NCBI RefSeq assembly: GCF_015209745.1
Contig: NZ_CP063657.1
Span: 1,674,001 to 1,738,000, forward strand
Origin: Lysobacter avium
GTDB lineage: Bacteria; Pseudomonadota; Gammaproteobacteria; Xanthomonadales; Xanthomonadaceae
DNA: 64,000 nucleotides
Direction of reading: 5' to 3'
The notes beneath the pieces were generated by a model. That model searched no databases, was not told where the DNA came from, and saw only the letters and a program-made list of their open reading frames with translations. How positions within the stretch are numbered: the first letter of the stretch is position 1; each line of letters starts with the position of its first letter. Below are positions 7,702-19,755 of the stretch, in pieces. The position numbers were made by a program, and so were the translations under genes.

Positions 7702-9504
7702 TCATCGCGGAATCGCCAGGTGCCCGGCCTGCAGCGGCTTGCCCGCACCGCGCGGCGTGGTCGCGATGACCGCATTGGCCGGCATCGGCGCTCCGTTCTC
7801 CAGGTGCGCCCACGTGCGGTCCAGCGCCTCGTAGACATAGGGCAACAGCGGCAGGTAGACCCCGGCGTACACGGGCACGCCAAGGAAGGCGTCGAAGTGC
7901 TGCACGTTCCGCACCTGCCAGTGGTGCACGTCCGCGCCGGCGCTGCGCGCGGCCGCGACGTACGGCGCGCTGGTAAACGCGGGCGGAATCAGCCCATCGT
8001 CGAGGCCGTGGATCACCATCACCGGAAGTCCGGCGGCTGGCGGGGCAACCTGCAATTCACTGATGCCCTGGCGCACGCGATCGGCATCCGCACCCTGCCC
8101 GTCCCACAGCGCACGCAGACACTGCAGGCCCGCGATCGGATTGGCCGGATCGATCGGCGGGGCGACGATGCCGACGCCGGCGCCCGGCGGTATCCCTGCC
8201 GCCTCTGATGACCACGCGGCACGCTCGGTCGCGGTCGCCGGACGCGGCGTTCCGTCTTTGGTCACCGCCGAGAAGGAGTAGCCGCACGGATGTGCTCCGG
8301 CCGGGAAGCGTCCGTAAGCAGAGGCGTAGGTCACCGCGACCGAGCGCCACAGGTCGAAGGCAACGCTGATCGAGCCGGCGCGAAGCGCCTCGTCGGTCCA
8401 GCCGTTGTCACGCAGGGCCTGATAGGCGGACTGCTGCTGCTCGCCGATCGTGTCGCCCTGGATCAGGCCGGCCGTTGCCAGCGCCGCACACTGCGCGTCC
8501 GCGGTCGGCATCGCCGGGATTCCGAGCGCGGGCAGCGCACACGGCATCAGCAGCGCCGCCTCGGTGGTGTAGTCGTAGATGGGGCGCGCGCCAGCGACCG
8601 TCACATTCGGTTCCGCCGCGACGACCGCATCCAGCCAGTCGCCCACGGACGCCGACTGGGCCGCCTGCAACACGGCGCCGCCGCCATTGGAGATGCCGAC
8701 CGCGATCACCCGCGTGTTGTCGAACCGGTAAGGGGCGGCATCCGGGAACGCTTCGGTGAGGACCTTCAGCGCAAATTCGGCTGACTGGCGCACGTGCTCG
8801 CCCCAGTGCGCTTCGGGGTTGTCGCCGGAATGCGCATGTTTGAATGCGACGCCCGTGGCCGGCGCCGGCTCCGGCTGGAATGCCAGAGCGGCGTCCGGCC
8901 CACCGATGGTGCCGTCCAGTTGCACCCCGAGCCCGGCGTCAAGGTCGTAGTAATCGCTGCCGGCGCCCTTGTCGGTGTACGCGATCGCGCAGCCCCTGGG
9001 CAGCGCCCACGGACCGGCGACGGCAATCGCGCCGAGGACGCCGCGCGACCCGGAGGCCGGTGCGAGCACGACGCAACGCGCCTGCTGGTCAAAGTTGTCG
9101 GGCACCTGCACCAGCACCCGGTGTGGTTGCTTCGCGCCCGGCAGCCGCGCCAGCGTCTGGAACTCCCGGCCGGGCGATGGCGCGACGCTGCCGTAAAGCT
9201 CCGCATAGCCGCCTCCCGGCGCGAGATCCGCGATGCCGCGCCAGTTGCTCCAGACGGCGCGCCGGCGCACTTCCGCGGCGGTGGGGCTTTCCGGGTCGGC
9301 GAAAGCCGGTGCGGTCATGGCGCGCAAGCCGTCCAGACCCAGGCCGGCGGTGAGCAGGTCATCGTTGCCGCGGTGTTCGGTGACACGCACCGGGCCGAAA
9401 GCGGTCGCTGCCATGGCGGTGTTTCCTGGATTGGGCGTGGTCGCGCAGCCGGCGGCGGCGGACAGGACGGCAGACAGGGCGACGGCAAGCAGGGAATTTT
9501 TCAT
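7702..9504 (-). CDS. 3-hydroxybutyrate oligomer hydrolase, predicted lipoprotein
   Basis: The family hydrolyses soluble 3-hydroxybutyrate oligomers from poly(3-hydroxybutyrate) breakdown to the monomer. I chose the ATG at 9504 because it starts a signal sequence (MKNSLLAVALSAVLSAAAGC) with a lipobox-like AAGC; the frame is open to 9540. The 600-residue product has the family landmarks APASGSRGVLGA, an acidic GAGSDYYDLDAG segment and the nucleophile elbow GISNGGG. Near the C-terminus is IHGLDDGLIPPAF, consistent with the acid/His part of an alpha/beta-hydrolase triad. It faces the exported protein gene tail to tail and diverges from the response regulator gene. Confidence 0.85.
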   Translation of the reverse strand: MKNSLLAVALSAVLSAAAGCATTPNPGNTAMAATAFGPVRVTEHRGNDDLLTAGLGLDGLRAMTAPAFADPESPTAAEVRRRAVWSNWRGIADLAPGGGYAELYGSVAPSPGREFQTLARLPGAKQPHRVLVQVPDNFDQQARCVVLAPASGSRGVLGAIAVAGPWALPRGCAIAYTDKGAGSDYYDLDAGLGVQLDGTIGGPDAALAFQPEPAPATGVAFKHAHSGDNPEAHWGEHVRQSAEFALKVLTEAFPDAAPYRFDNTRVIAVGISNGGGAVLQAAQSASVGDWLDAVVAAEPNVTVAGARPIYDYTTEAALLMPCALPALGIPAMPTADAQCAALATAGLIQGDTIGEQQQSAYQALRDNGWTDEALRAGSISVAFDLWRSVAVTYASAYGRFPAGAHPCGYSFSAVTKDGTPRPATATERAAWSSEAAGIPPGAGVGIVAPPIDPANPIAGLQCLRALWDGQGADADRVRQGISELQVAPPAAGLPVMVIHGLDDGLIPPAFTSAPYVAAARSAGADVHHWQVRNVQHFDAFLGVPVYAGVYLPLLPYVYEALDRTWAHLENGAPMPANAVIATTPRGAGKPLQAGHLAIPR

Positions 9505-9590
9505 GCACCGACAGTAGCAAGACCGGAGCAGCCCGCTCATCGTACTTTCGTACCACGCCCCGGCCCCGCGCAGTTGCTAATCTGGCGCGG

Positions 9591-10256
9591 ATGCCTTCCC
9601 TCCTGATCGCCGACGACCACCCGCTGTTCCGGGCCGCATTGCGCGGCGCCGCGGCGGATGCGGTGGCCGACCTGACCGTGCACGAAGCCGACTCGCTGCC
9701 GACCGTGCTGGCGCTGCTGGAGGCGGAGCCGGACATCGACCTGATCCTGCTGGACCTGCACATGCCCGGCAATCACGGACTCGCCGGTCTGGCGGCGATC
9801 CGCGCGCAGTACCCGGGTGTCGCGGTGGTGGTGGTGTCGGCCAACGACGACCCGCGCGTGATCCGGCGGGCGCTGGACCACGGCGCGGCCGGTTATCTGC
9901 CCAAGAGCTCGGGACTGGACGAGCTTCGTGACGCCATCCGCGCCGTGCTGGCGTGCGAGCAATGGTTGCCGCCGGCGCTGCGCGCCTCCGTCTCCCACAC
10001 CCGCAGTTCGCCCAGCGATGCCGAATTGGCGGCGCGGCTTGCCAGCCTGTCGCCACAGCAGTTCCGCGTGCTCAGCTTCGTTGCCGAAGGTCTGTTGAAC
10101 AAGCAGATCGCCGACCGCCTCGCGGTCCAGGAACGCACGGTCAAGGCGCACCTGTCGGCCATCTTCGAGCGTCTGGGCGTGCGCAACCGCACCCAGGCGG
10201 GGGTGATCCTGCGGAGCCTGGAACTCGTCGACCCGGCCCGGGTAGTCGCAGACTGA
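9591..10256 (+). CDS. LuxR/NarL-family response regulator, CrbR-like
   Basis: The 221-residue protein has an N-terminal receiver domain (about residues 1-120) with the acidic pair D8/D9, the phosphoacceptor D55 in LILLDLHMPGN and a conserved Lys in YLPKSS. A LuxR-type helix-turn-helix spans about 155-212 (LSPQQFRVLSFVAEGLLNKQIADRL ... VKAHLSAIFERL, quoted in parts). It lies tail to tail with a transporter-fused hybrid kinase. That pairing is typical of CrbS/CrbR systems, which activate acetyl-CoA synthetase in Vibrio and Pseudomonas. The acetate role here is inference; no acs gene is in the window. Confidence 0.88.
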   Translation: MPSLLIADDHPLFRAALRGAAADAVADLTVHEADSLPTVLALLEAEPDIDLILLDLHMPGNHGLAGLAAIRAQYPGVAVVVVSANDDPRVIRRALDHGAAGYLPKSSGLDELRDAIRAVLACEQWLPPALRASVSHTRSSPSDAELAARLASLSPQQFRVLSFVAEGLLNKQIADRLAVQERTVKAHLSAIFERLGVRNRTQAGVILRSLELVDPARVVAD

Positions 10257-10267
10257 GCGAATCGCGC

Positions 10268-10273
<6 letters not shown>
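10251..10273. terminator. Perfect 9-bp palindromic hairpin shared by two convergent genes
   Basis: The arms gactgagcg (10251-10259) and cgctcagtc (10265-10273) flank a 5-base loop. The hairpin spans the stop codons of both the response regulator (plus) and the kinase (minus). There is no T tract, so it is either a weak bidirectional terminator or a mRNA 3'-end stabiliser. Confidence 0.5.
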
Positions 10274-13651
<3,378 letters not shown>

Positions 13652-13741
13652 CGCCGGAGCATAGCGCGAGGCAAGGGTTTTGCCGTCCTGCTCAAAGACA
13701 GCGATGCGGGTGCCGGGCGATCCGGCAGGACGGTGTGGGCA

Positions 13742-15076
13742 CTACAGCGCGGGCGGCCCGGCAATCGCGTCGATGGCCATTCCCACGCCCCGTGCCAGTT
13801 CGACAAATCCCGGGAAAGACGTCGCGACGGTTGCGATGTCGTTGATGCGGACCTCGCCCGACGCGCGCTGCGCGGCGACCGCGAAGCTCATCGCGATGCG
13901 GTGGTCATCGTGGGTGGCGATGCTGCCGCCGCCCAGCCGCCCGCCGTGGATGACTGCGCCATCGGGCGTCTCCTCGACGCTGATGCCGAGCGTGCGCAGG
14001 CCGGTCGCCATGGTCGCAATGCGGTCGGACTCCTTGACCCGCAGCTCGGCGGCGTCGCGGACCACCGTGCGCCCGCTGGCGCAGGCGGCGGCGATGAACA
14101 GGATCGGGAACTCGTCGATCATGTCCGCCACCAGCGCAGACGGCACTTCGATGCCGTGCAGCGGCGCGTGGCGGACCAGCAGGTCGGCAACCGGCTCGCC
14201 GCCATCGTCGCGGCGGTTTTCCTCGCGGATGTCGGCGCCCATCAGGCGCAGGACCTGCAGCAGGCCGGTACGGCGCGGATTGATGCCGACCGCCTCCAGT
14301 CGCAGCTCGGATCCCGGAATGATCGTTGCCGCAACGATGAAGAAGGCCGCCGAGGAAAAATCCGCGGGTACGTCGACGCGCGCGGCGCGCAGGCGATGGC
14401 CCCCGCTCAGGCGGACGACGCCAGGTGCGGTCTCAACCGGCCAGCCGAAGGTGGCCAGCATCCGCTCGGTGTAGTCACGCGTCGGGTGCGGCTCGCGCAC
14501 GACGGTCTCGCCCTCGGCGTACAGGCCCGCCAGCAGCACGGCGGATTTCACCTGCGCGCTGGCAACCGGCAACGCATAGTCGATGCCCTGCAGACCTGTC
14601 CTGGCGTGCACACGCAGCGGTGGCGTGCCGCCCTCGCCGGTGTCGATCCGCGCACCCATTGCCGTGAGTGGATCGGTGACACGGCGCATCGGACGCTTTG
14701 TCAGGGACGCATCGCCCACGAGGACGCTGTCGAACGCCTGCCCGGCCAGCACACCCGCCAAGAGCCGCATGCCGGTGCCCGCGTTGCCACAATCAAGTAC
14801 CTCATCGGTGCCGCGCAGTCCATGCAGGCCGACGCCGTGGACCACGCAGACCGTCGGCGCCGGGGTATCGATGCGGACGCCGAGCTGCGTGAAGATCCGC
14901 GCCGTGGCCCGGGTGTCCTCACCGTCGAGAAAACCGTGTATTTCGGTGGTGCCATCGGCCAGCGCACCCAGCATCACCGCGCGATGGGAAATGGACTTGT
15001 CGCCGGGCACGCGCAGGCTGCCATGCAGCGCGGTCCCCTTGCCGGCGCTCCAGTCCTGCCGCACCGCCTCGCTCAT
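13742..15076 (-). CDS. aroA: 3-phosphoshikimate 1-carboxyvinyltransferase (EPSP synthase)
   Basis: AroA transfers the enolpyruvyl group of PEP to shikimate-3-phosphate, the sixth step of the shikimate pathway. The 444-residue product has the PEP/S3P-binding start GSLRVPGDKSISHRAVM, the LDCGNAGTGMRLLAG loop, and the C-terminal LRVKESDRI and DDHRIAMSFAVA motifs. GNAGTGMR differs from the E. coli-type NAGTAMR by Gly for Ala, typical of the class II (glyphosate-tolerant) group. Its ATG overlaps the pheA stop codon (ATGA), so it is the third gene of serC-pheA-aroA. Confidence 0.95.
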   Translation of the reverse strand: MSEAVRQDWSAGKGTALHGSLRVPGDKSISHRAVMLGALADGTTEIHGFLDGEDTRATARIFTQLGVRIDTPAPTVCVVHGVGLHGLRGTDEVLDCGNAGTGMRLLAGVLAGQAFDSVLVGDASLTKRPMRRVTDPLTAMGARIDTGEGGTPPLRVHARTGLQGIDYALPVASAQVKSAVLLAGLYAEGETVVREPHPTRDYTERMLATFGWPVETAPGVVRLSGGHRLRAARVDVPADFSSAAFFIVAATIIPGSELRLEAVGINPRRTGLLQVLRLMGADIREENRRDDGGEPVADLLVRHAPLHGIEVPSALVADMIDEFPILFIAAACASGRTVVRDAAELRVKESDRIATMATGLRTLGISVEETPDGAVIHGGRLGGGSIATHDDHRIAMSFAVAAQRASGEVRINDIATVATSFPGFVELARGVGMAIDAIAGPPAL

Positions 15077-16215
15077 ACGATCGCGACCGGGTAGGAACCC
15101 AGCACGCGCACCTGCTCGGCGAATTCATCGACCTCCGCCAGCGCCAGGCGCATCGCCTCCTGCTCGATGTGCCCGCCGACGTCGACGAAGAACGCGTACT
15201 GCCAGCGCCCGCCGTGGCCGGGCCTGGACTCGATCCGGTTCATGCTCAAGCCGTGGCGCGCGAACGGCGCCAGCACCTGGAACAGCGCGCCGGGCTGGTC
15301 CTTGATGAAGATCAGCAGCGAGGTGCGGTCATTGCCCGAGGCCGGGAACAGCTCGCGCCCGAGCACCAGGAAGCGGGTGGTGTTGTCGGGCCGGTCCTCG
15401 ATCGGGCCGGCCACCGACTTCAGCCCGTACACGCTCGCGGCGCTGAGACCGGCGATCGCCGCGGCGTCATCGGCGTTGCGGGCGCGACGGGCGGCCTCGG
15501 CATTGCTCGCCAACGGAATCTTCTCGGCGTCGGGCAGGTGCTGGCGCAACCAGGCCTTGCACTGCGCGAAGGACTGCGGATGCGAGTACACGCGCTCGAT
15601 ATCCTCGAAGCGGCCGCTGCGCGAGAGCAGGTGCTGGTGCACGCGCAGCTCCACCTCGCCGCAGATCTTGACGTCGGTGCCCAGGAAGGTATCCAGGGTC
15701 GACTGAATCGTGCCCTGGGTGGAGTTCTCCACCGGCACCACGCCGAAGTCGGCCGCGCCGGACTCCACCTCGCCGAACACCTCCTCGATGCTGCCCAGTG
15801 GCAGACCCAGGATGGAGTGACCGAAGTGCTTGTACGCCGCCTGCTCCGAGTGCGTACCCGCCGGACCGAGGAAGCCGATCTTCAGCGGCTCCTGCTGGGC
15901 CAGGCACGCCGACATGATCTCGCGGAACACGCGCACCAGCACCTCGCCCTCCAGCGGGCCCTCGTTGCGGTCGACCACGCGACGCAGCACCTGCGCCTCA
16001 CGCTCGGGGCGGTAGTAGTCGATGGCCGCCGCCAACGGCCCCTTGGCCTGGCCGATCTGGCTGGCGAAGCGCGCCCGTTCGGCGATCAGTTCCTGGATGC
16101 TGCGATCGATGCCGTCGACGCGCTCGCGCAGTTCGGCAAGCTTCGGCGCGGGCGGCTTTTTGGGCACCACGTCCCGGCCCGCGCTCTTCGCAGGCGGCTT
16201 GCCCTTGGCGCTCAT
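15073..16215 (-). CDS. pheA: Bifunctional chorismate mutase / prephenate dehydratase
   Basis: This protein converts chorismate to prephenate and then phenylpyruvate for phenylalanine synthesis. The 380-residue product begins with a Lys/Pro/Ala-rich leader of about 24 residues. A chorismate mutase domain follows (LAELRERVDGIDRSIQELI, about 25-110), then a prephenate dehydratase domain opening with KIGFLGPAGTHSEQAAYKHF (to about 290), and a C-terminal ACT regulatory domain (TSLLIFIKDQPGALFQVLAPF, about 298-375). The ACT motif ESRP suggests feedback inhibition by phenylalanine. Its ATG overlaps the serC stop by one base (TGATG) and it overlaps aroA by four. Confidence 0.95.
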   Translation of the reverse strand: MSAKGKPPAKSAGRDVVPKKPPAPKLAELRERVDGIDRSIQELIAERARFASQIGQAKGPLAAAIDYYRPEREAQVLRRVVDRNEGPLEGEVLVRVFREIMSACLAQQEPLKIGFLGPAGTHSEQAAYKHFGHSILGLPLGSIEEVFGEVESGAADFGVVPVENSTQGTIQSTLDTFLGTDVKICGEVELRVHQHLLSRSGRFEDIERVYSHPQSFAQCKAWLRQHLPDAEKIPLASNAEAARRARNADDAAAIAGLSAASVYGLKSVAGPIEDRPDNTTRFLVLGRELFPASGNDRTSLLIFIKDQPGALFQVLAPFARHGLSMNRIESRPGHGGRWQYAFFVDVGGHIEQEAMRLALAEVDEFAEQVRVLGSYPVAIV

Positions 16216-17300
16216 CAGCCGTTCCTCTGCTGGAAATCAGCCATGAAGTCGGCCAATGCCTGCGCGCCTGACACCGGCATCGCGTTGTAGATCGATGCGC
16301 GCATGCCGCCCAGTACGCGGTGGCCCTTCAACGAGATCAGCCCCGCCGCGCGGGCCTGTTCGAGAAAACGCGCATCCAGGTTCTCGTCGTGCAAGGAGAA
16401 CACGACGTTCATCCGCGAACGCGCAGTGCGCTCGACCGTGTTGCGATAGAACCCGCCGGACCCGTCGATCGCCGCGTACAGCAATTGCGACTTGACCGCG
16501 CTGCGCCGGGCAAATTCCTCCACCCCGCCCTCGTCCAGCATCCACTGGAACATCAGCCCGGCCAGGTACCAGTTGAAGGTGGGCGGCGTGTTGAGCATGG
16601 AGCCGGCGCGCTCGTGCGCGGCGTAGTCCAGGATCGGCGCGCGCGCCTGGCCGGTTTGCGTCAGCAGGTCGCGGCGGATGATCACCACCGTCAGCCCGAC
16701 CGGCCCGAGGTTTTTCTGCGCGCCGGCGTAGATCACCCCGAAGCGGGAGACATCCAGCGGACCGGACGCGATGCTGGAACTGAAATCACCGATGAGCGGC
16801 ACATCGCCGACCTCGGGGATCTCGTTGAACTCGACGCCGTGGATGGTCTCGTTGGCGGTGTAGTGCACATAGGCCGCTCCTTCCGACAACGCCCAGTCCG
16901 CGCGCATCGGCAGGCCCCGATAGCCCCCATCGGCCGTATCGGCCGCTATACGGGCGTCGACATAGGGCTGCGCCTGTTTGATGGCGGTCGCACCCCAGTG
17001 CCCGGTAAGGACGTAGTCGGCAGCTTGGCCCGGCGCGGCAAAATTGAGCGGTATCAGCGCCTGCTGTGTGGTCGCCCCGCCCTGCAGGAACAGGACCGCG
17101 TAGTCATCGGGCACCGACAGCAATGTGCGCAGGTCGGCTTCGGCCTTTTCCGCAGCGCGCATGAACTCCGGACCGCGGTGGCTCAGCTCCAGCACCGAGG
17201 CGCCGGCGCCGTTCCAGTCCAGCAACTCCTCGCGGGCTTGCTTGAGGACGGCTTCGGGAAGTGCTGCAGGGCCGGCGCTGAAGTTGTACGGACGGGACAT
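16215..17300 (-). CDS. serC: Phosphoserine aminotransferase
   Basis: SerC is a PLP enzyme that aminates 3-phosphohydroxypyruvate (serine synthesis) and 3-hydroxy-2-oxo-4-phosphonooxybutanoate (pyridoxine synthesis). I chose the ATG at 17300, giving [19 protein letters not shown] and 361 residues, close to the E. coli length of 362; the frame is open to 17342. Visible features are FSAGPAALP, the LQGGATTQ phosphate-binding stretch and [13 protein letters not shown], which contains the PLP lysine. It is the first gene of the serC-pheA-aroA run, an arrangement also seen in other gammaproteobacteria. Confidence 0.95.
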   Translation of the reverse strand: MSRPYNFSAGPAALPEAVLKQAREELLDWNGAGASVLELSHRGPEFMRAAEKAEADLRTLLSVPDDYAVLFLQGGATTQQALIPLNFAAPGQAADYVLTGHWGATAIKQAQPYVDARIAADTADGGYRGLPMRADWALSEGAAYVHYTANETIHGVEFNEIPEVGDVPLIGDFSSSIASGPLDVSRFGVIYAGAQKNLGPVGLTVVIIRRDLLTQTGQARAPILDYAAHERAGSMLNTPPTFNWYLAGLMFQWMLDEGGVEEFARRSAVKSQLLYAAIDGSGGFYRNTVERTARSRMNVVFSLHDENLDARFLEQARAAGLISLKGHRVLGGMRASIYNAMPVSGAQALADFMADFQQRNG

Positions 17301-17378
17301 GGGGGCGATCCAGTGGGGCGTGACCCCCAAGGTATGCCGCACTGCAGCACGATGTAAAGACCGCCGGCTGGCGGTAGC

Positions 17379-18194
17379 TCAGCGCACCCCGTAAAGCAGC
17401 AGAAGTGCCAGTGCGCCGGCCATCAGCAGTGCCGCAAGCAGCAGCCACGGAATGCGCCTCAGCGACGCCATCAAAGGGGAGCGTTGGGGCCCAGCCTCGG
17501 CTGGAGTCCATTCAACGGCAGCCTCCTGCACGACGGGCTCGGGCGGCGCCATTGCCCGCGGCGCTTCCAATACAAATCGATGGCTGGCATTGAACACCAC
17601 CTGGTCCCCGGCCATCAGCAGCCCTTCGTCCAGCCGATGCCCGTTGACCTCGATACCGCCGGATGCGCCGAGCGTGCGGAAGCTGACGCCGTCACTGTGC
17701 GGCTCCAGCCGTGAGTGCTGATCGGGAATGCCTGGCTCGGCAATGCACAGGTCCGCTTCTGGCCGGCTTCCGACAACGCACGGGTGGTCCAGATCAAAGC
17801 AGCGACCGTGGTGCGGCCCGCCGACCGCACGCAGGACCGCGCGCGCGCTGGGTGGATCATTCGCGGCCGTCGCCGGAGCCGGTCCCGGCCGCGCACCCAC
17901 CAGGGTCAGGTCCACTCCGTCCAGGTGCAACACGTCCCCGGCCCGCAGCATCGCCATACGCCGCACCGGTCGACCGTTGACATGCATTACCTGCGACTGC
18001 TCGCGCAACTGCAGCCAGATGCCTCGGCGGTCGATGGATATCTGCAGGCGCGCGTCATGGGAGTCGTCGACCAGGCACGGATGGCCGTCATTGTCCTGGC
18101 CGACGGCATGCACGCCGGCGCCGAGCACCAGGTCGTCCCGCTCGCCGTTGGCGAATCGCAGTCTTAGGGTATTCACTGCGGCGAAATCTACCAT
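17379..18194 (-). CDS. FHA domain protein with a C-terminal membrane anchor
   Basis: I chose the ATG at 18194 (MVDFAAVNTLRLRFANGE) because the upstream 87 codons of the open frame have no coding character and overlap the promoter of the divergent gene. The 271-residue product shows an N-terminal beta-rich segment (about 1-95) and a forkhead-associated domain (about 115-205) with VVGSRPEADLCI, DQHSRLE and VNGHRLDEG, a phosphothreonine-reading fold. A Pro/Ala/Glu linker follows, and a single C-terminal transmembrane helix (about 248-268) would leave the FHA part in the cytoplasm. No Ser/Thr kinase gene is adjacent, so the phosphopeptide partner is unknown. Confidence 0.8.
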   Translation of the reverse strand: MVDFAAVNTLRLRFANGERDDLVLGAGVHAVGQDNDGHPCLVDDSHDARLQISIDRRGIWLQLREQSQVMHVNGRPVRRMAMLRAGDVLHLDGVDLTLVGARPGPAPATAANDPPSARAVLRAVGGPHHGRCFDLDHPCVVGSRPEADLCIAEPGIPDQHSRLEPHSDGVSFRTLGASGGIEVNGHRLDEGLLMAGDQVVFNASHRFVLEAPRAMAPPEPVVQEAAVEWTPAEAGPQRSPLMASLRRIPWLLLAALLMAGALALLLLYGVR

Positions 18195-18283
18195 GCACGC
18201 CACGCGCGCGGGCACCGGTATGCGGTTCGACTTGAGCCTTTCGCTTCCGCCCCCAACACTGGCGTCTGCCCACGGAGATCCGC

Positions 18284-18559
18284 ATGCCCGATATCGATAT
18301 CCAACACCCCCACACCATGGGGCCGCAGCAGGCGCGCGCCGCGGTCCAGGAAATTGCCGACAAGCTGACCGAGCGATTCGGGGTCGTGTGCCATTGGGAT
18401 AGCGACACGCTGCATTTCGACCGCAGCGGAATCGAAGGACAGATCGAAGTGGCACCTTCCAGCCTCAACGTCACCGCAACGCTTGGCTTCCTGTTTGCGG
18501 CCATGAAGGCGCCGATCGAGGCCGAGTTGCGCCGCGTACTGGACAAGCGATTCAGCTGA
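18284..18559 (+). CDS. Polyhydroxyalkanoic acid system family protein
   Basis: The 91-residue product matches the small PHA granule-region family, with DIDIQHPHTMGPQQARAAV near the start and a later VTATLGFLFAAMKAPIEAEL. It has no signal peptide or membrane segment. Members are found near polyhydroxyalkanoate genes in Pseudomonas and relatives but have no defined enzymatic role. Here it lies alone between the FHA gene and the Mrr-like gene; a 3-hydroxybutyrate oligomer hydrolase is encoded about 9 kb away, but no PHA synthase is in the window. The ATG at 18284 follows a ggag-type ribosome binding site. Confidence 0.85.
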   Translation: MPDIDIQHPHTMGPQQARAAVQEIADKLTERFGVVCHWDSDTLHFDRSGIEGQIEVAPSSLNVTATLGFLFAAMKAPIEAELRRVLDKRFS

Positions 18560-18624
18560 GGACAGGTCTCGCCGCGTATATTGAGGGGTCGCCCCGCTCC
18601 GGCGCCCGCCGCCCGATATCCGAC

Positions 18625-19575
18625 ATGCTCAGTGCCTCACCAATGACCACCGCCTTCCTGATTGCGCTGATCCTGGGGACGGCGGGAAGCGCGTGGCTCT
18701 GGCTGGTCCACAACCGCGCCTCGGTCGTCGCGCTTGGCCTGCGCGCACTCGCCGCCATGCGCTGGCGCGAATCCTCCCGCTTTGTCATCGAGGCGCTGGA
18801 GGCCCAGGGGTTTTCCGCCAGTCGCCTGGCACCGGACGCCGACAGGGGCCAGAACGCCGATCTGCTGCTCAACCGTGGCGACCAGACCTGGCTGCTGAGT
18901 TTCAAGCAGGGCGTGGATTACCGGATCGATCCGGGCATGGTCAGCCAGATGTCGGCCGCCGTGCGCGACAGCAATGCCAGTGGCGGCATCATCGCGACCC
19001 TGGGCACCATCCAGGGCGAGCTGCGGAAACACCCGCAGGATATCGAATTGATCGACGGTGCTACCTTGTGGCCGCTGATCAGCCCCCTGCTCCCGCCCAG
19101 CCTGCACAACGACATCACGTCACGCGCGCGGCGGCTGACCGTCCGTGCGACCGGGGTCGTGTGGGTGGTCGCGCTACTGGCCGGGTTGCTGGCGTCGCTC
19201 CTGATTCCCGACGCGGTCGTGGATCCGACGCGCGATGCCACCGATGCGCCCGTGGCCTCACCGGCGGACGCCGATGGATCAGGTCGAGGCGAGGCAACCG
19301 CTGTTGTCCAATCCCCGGCGATTGCCGGCACCGAGGAGGAGCAGCGCCGCGACATCGCTGCCGCCGTCAGCCGCCTGCCGGGGATCGCCCGCGCCTCGTG
19401 GGCGACCCGCTCCACCCTGGTGGCCCTGGTGGACGCGGATGCCAGCGAACAACAGATAAACGGTATCTGCAAGGTGCTCGCGCCCTACGAGGACCTGCGT
19501 TATTCGCGCGTGCAACTGCAACCGCCGCCGGGCAGTGAAGCCCCGGTGCGCTTCCTGCAATGCAACTGGAGTTGA
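18625..19575 (+). CDS. Membrane-anchored Mrr-like (restriction endonuclease fold) protein
   Basis: The 316-residue product has an N-terminal transmembrane helix (about residues 9-30) and a cytoplasmic domain (about 50-165) resembling the Mrr catalytic fold, with FVIEALEAQGF, ADLLLNRGDQTWLLSFKQG, GGIIATLG and ELIDGATLWPLI. A second transmembrane helix (about 173-195) is followed by a C-terminal domain of about 100 residues. In active Mrr enzymes the strand reads (Q/E)xK; here it reads SFK, so the acid/Gln position is Ser and nuclease activity is doubtful. No methylase or specificity gene is nearby. An alternative start is the ATG at 18643. Its function is unknown. Confidence 0.7.
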   Translation: MLSASPMTTAFLIALILGTAGSAWLWLVHNRASVVALGLRALAAMRWRESSRFVIEALEAQGFSASRLAPDADRGQNADLLLNRGDQTWLLSFKQGVDYRIDPGMVSQMSAAVRDSNASGGIIATLGTIQGELRKHPQDIELIDGATLWPLISPLLPPSLHNDITSRARRLTVRATGVVWVVALLAGLLASLLIPDAVVDPTRDATDAPVASPADADGSGRGEATAVVQSPAIAGTEEEQRRDIAAAVSRLPGIARASWATRSTLVALVDADASEQQINGICKVLAPYEDLRYSRVQLQPPPGSEAPVRFLQCNWS

Positions 19576-19599
19576 TTCCAGCGTGGCCGGTTGACCGCC

Positions 19600-19755
19600 T
19601 CATGTCGTCATGCCGACCGCGCGCATGATCACCTTGATCGCCAGCGCAACCAGCGCCAACGTGGCGACGCTCGCCGACCAGATCAGCACGAGCCACGCCA
19701 CCCGCCTGACCCAGTGAGGCCTGCGAGGTCCGTCGACCGGAGTCCGAACGGGCAT
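19600..19755 (-). CDS. DUF2474 family small subunit of the quinol oxidase (CydX/CioZ-like)
   Basis: The 51-residue product starts at an ATG overlapping the cydB stop codon by one base (TGATG). It has a basic N-terminus, the family-like RRVAWLVLIWSASVATLALVA segment forming one transmembrane helix, and a short basic tail. Small proteins at this position (CydX, CydS or CioZ) assemble with bd-type oxidases and stabilise their haems. The match rests on position, size and the W...IW...SVA pattern. Confidence 0.75.
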   Translation of the reverse strand: MPVRTPVDGPRRPHWVRRVAWLVLIWSASVATLALVALAIKVIMRAVGMTT

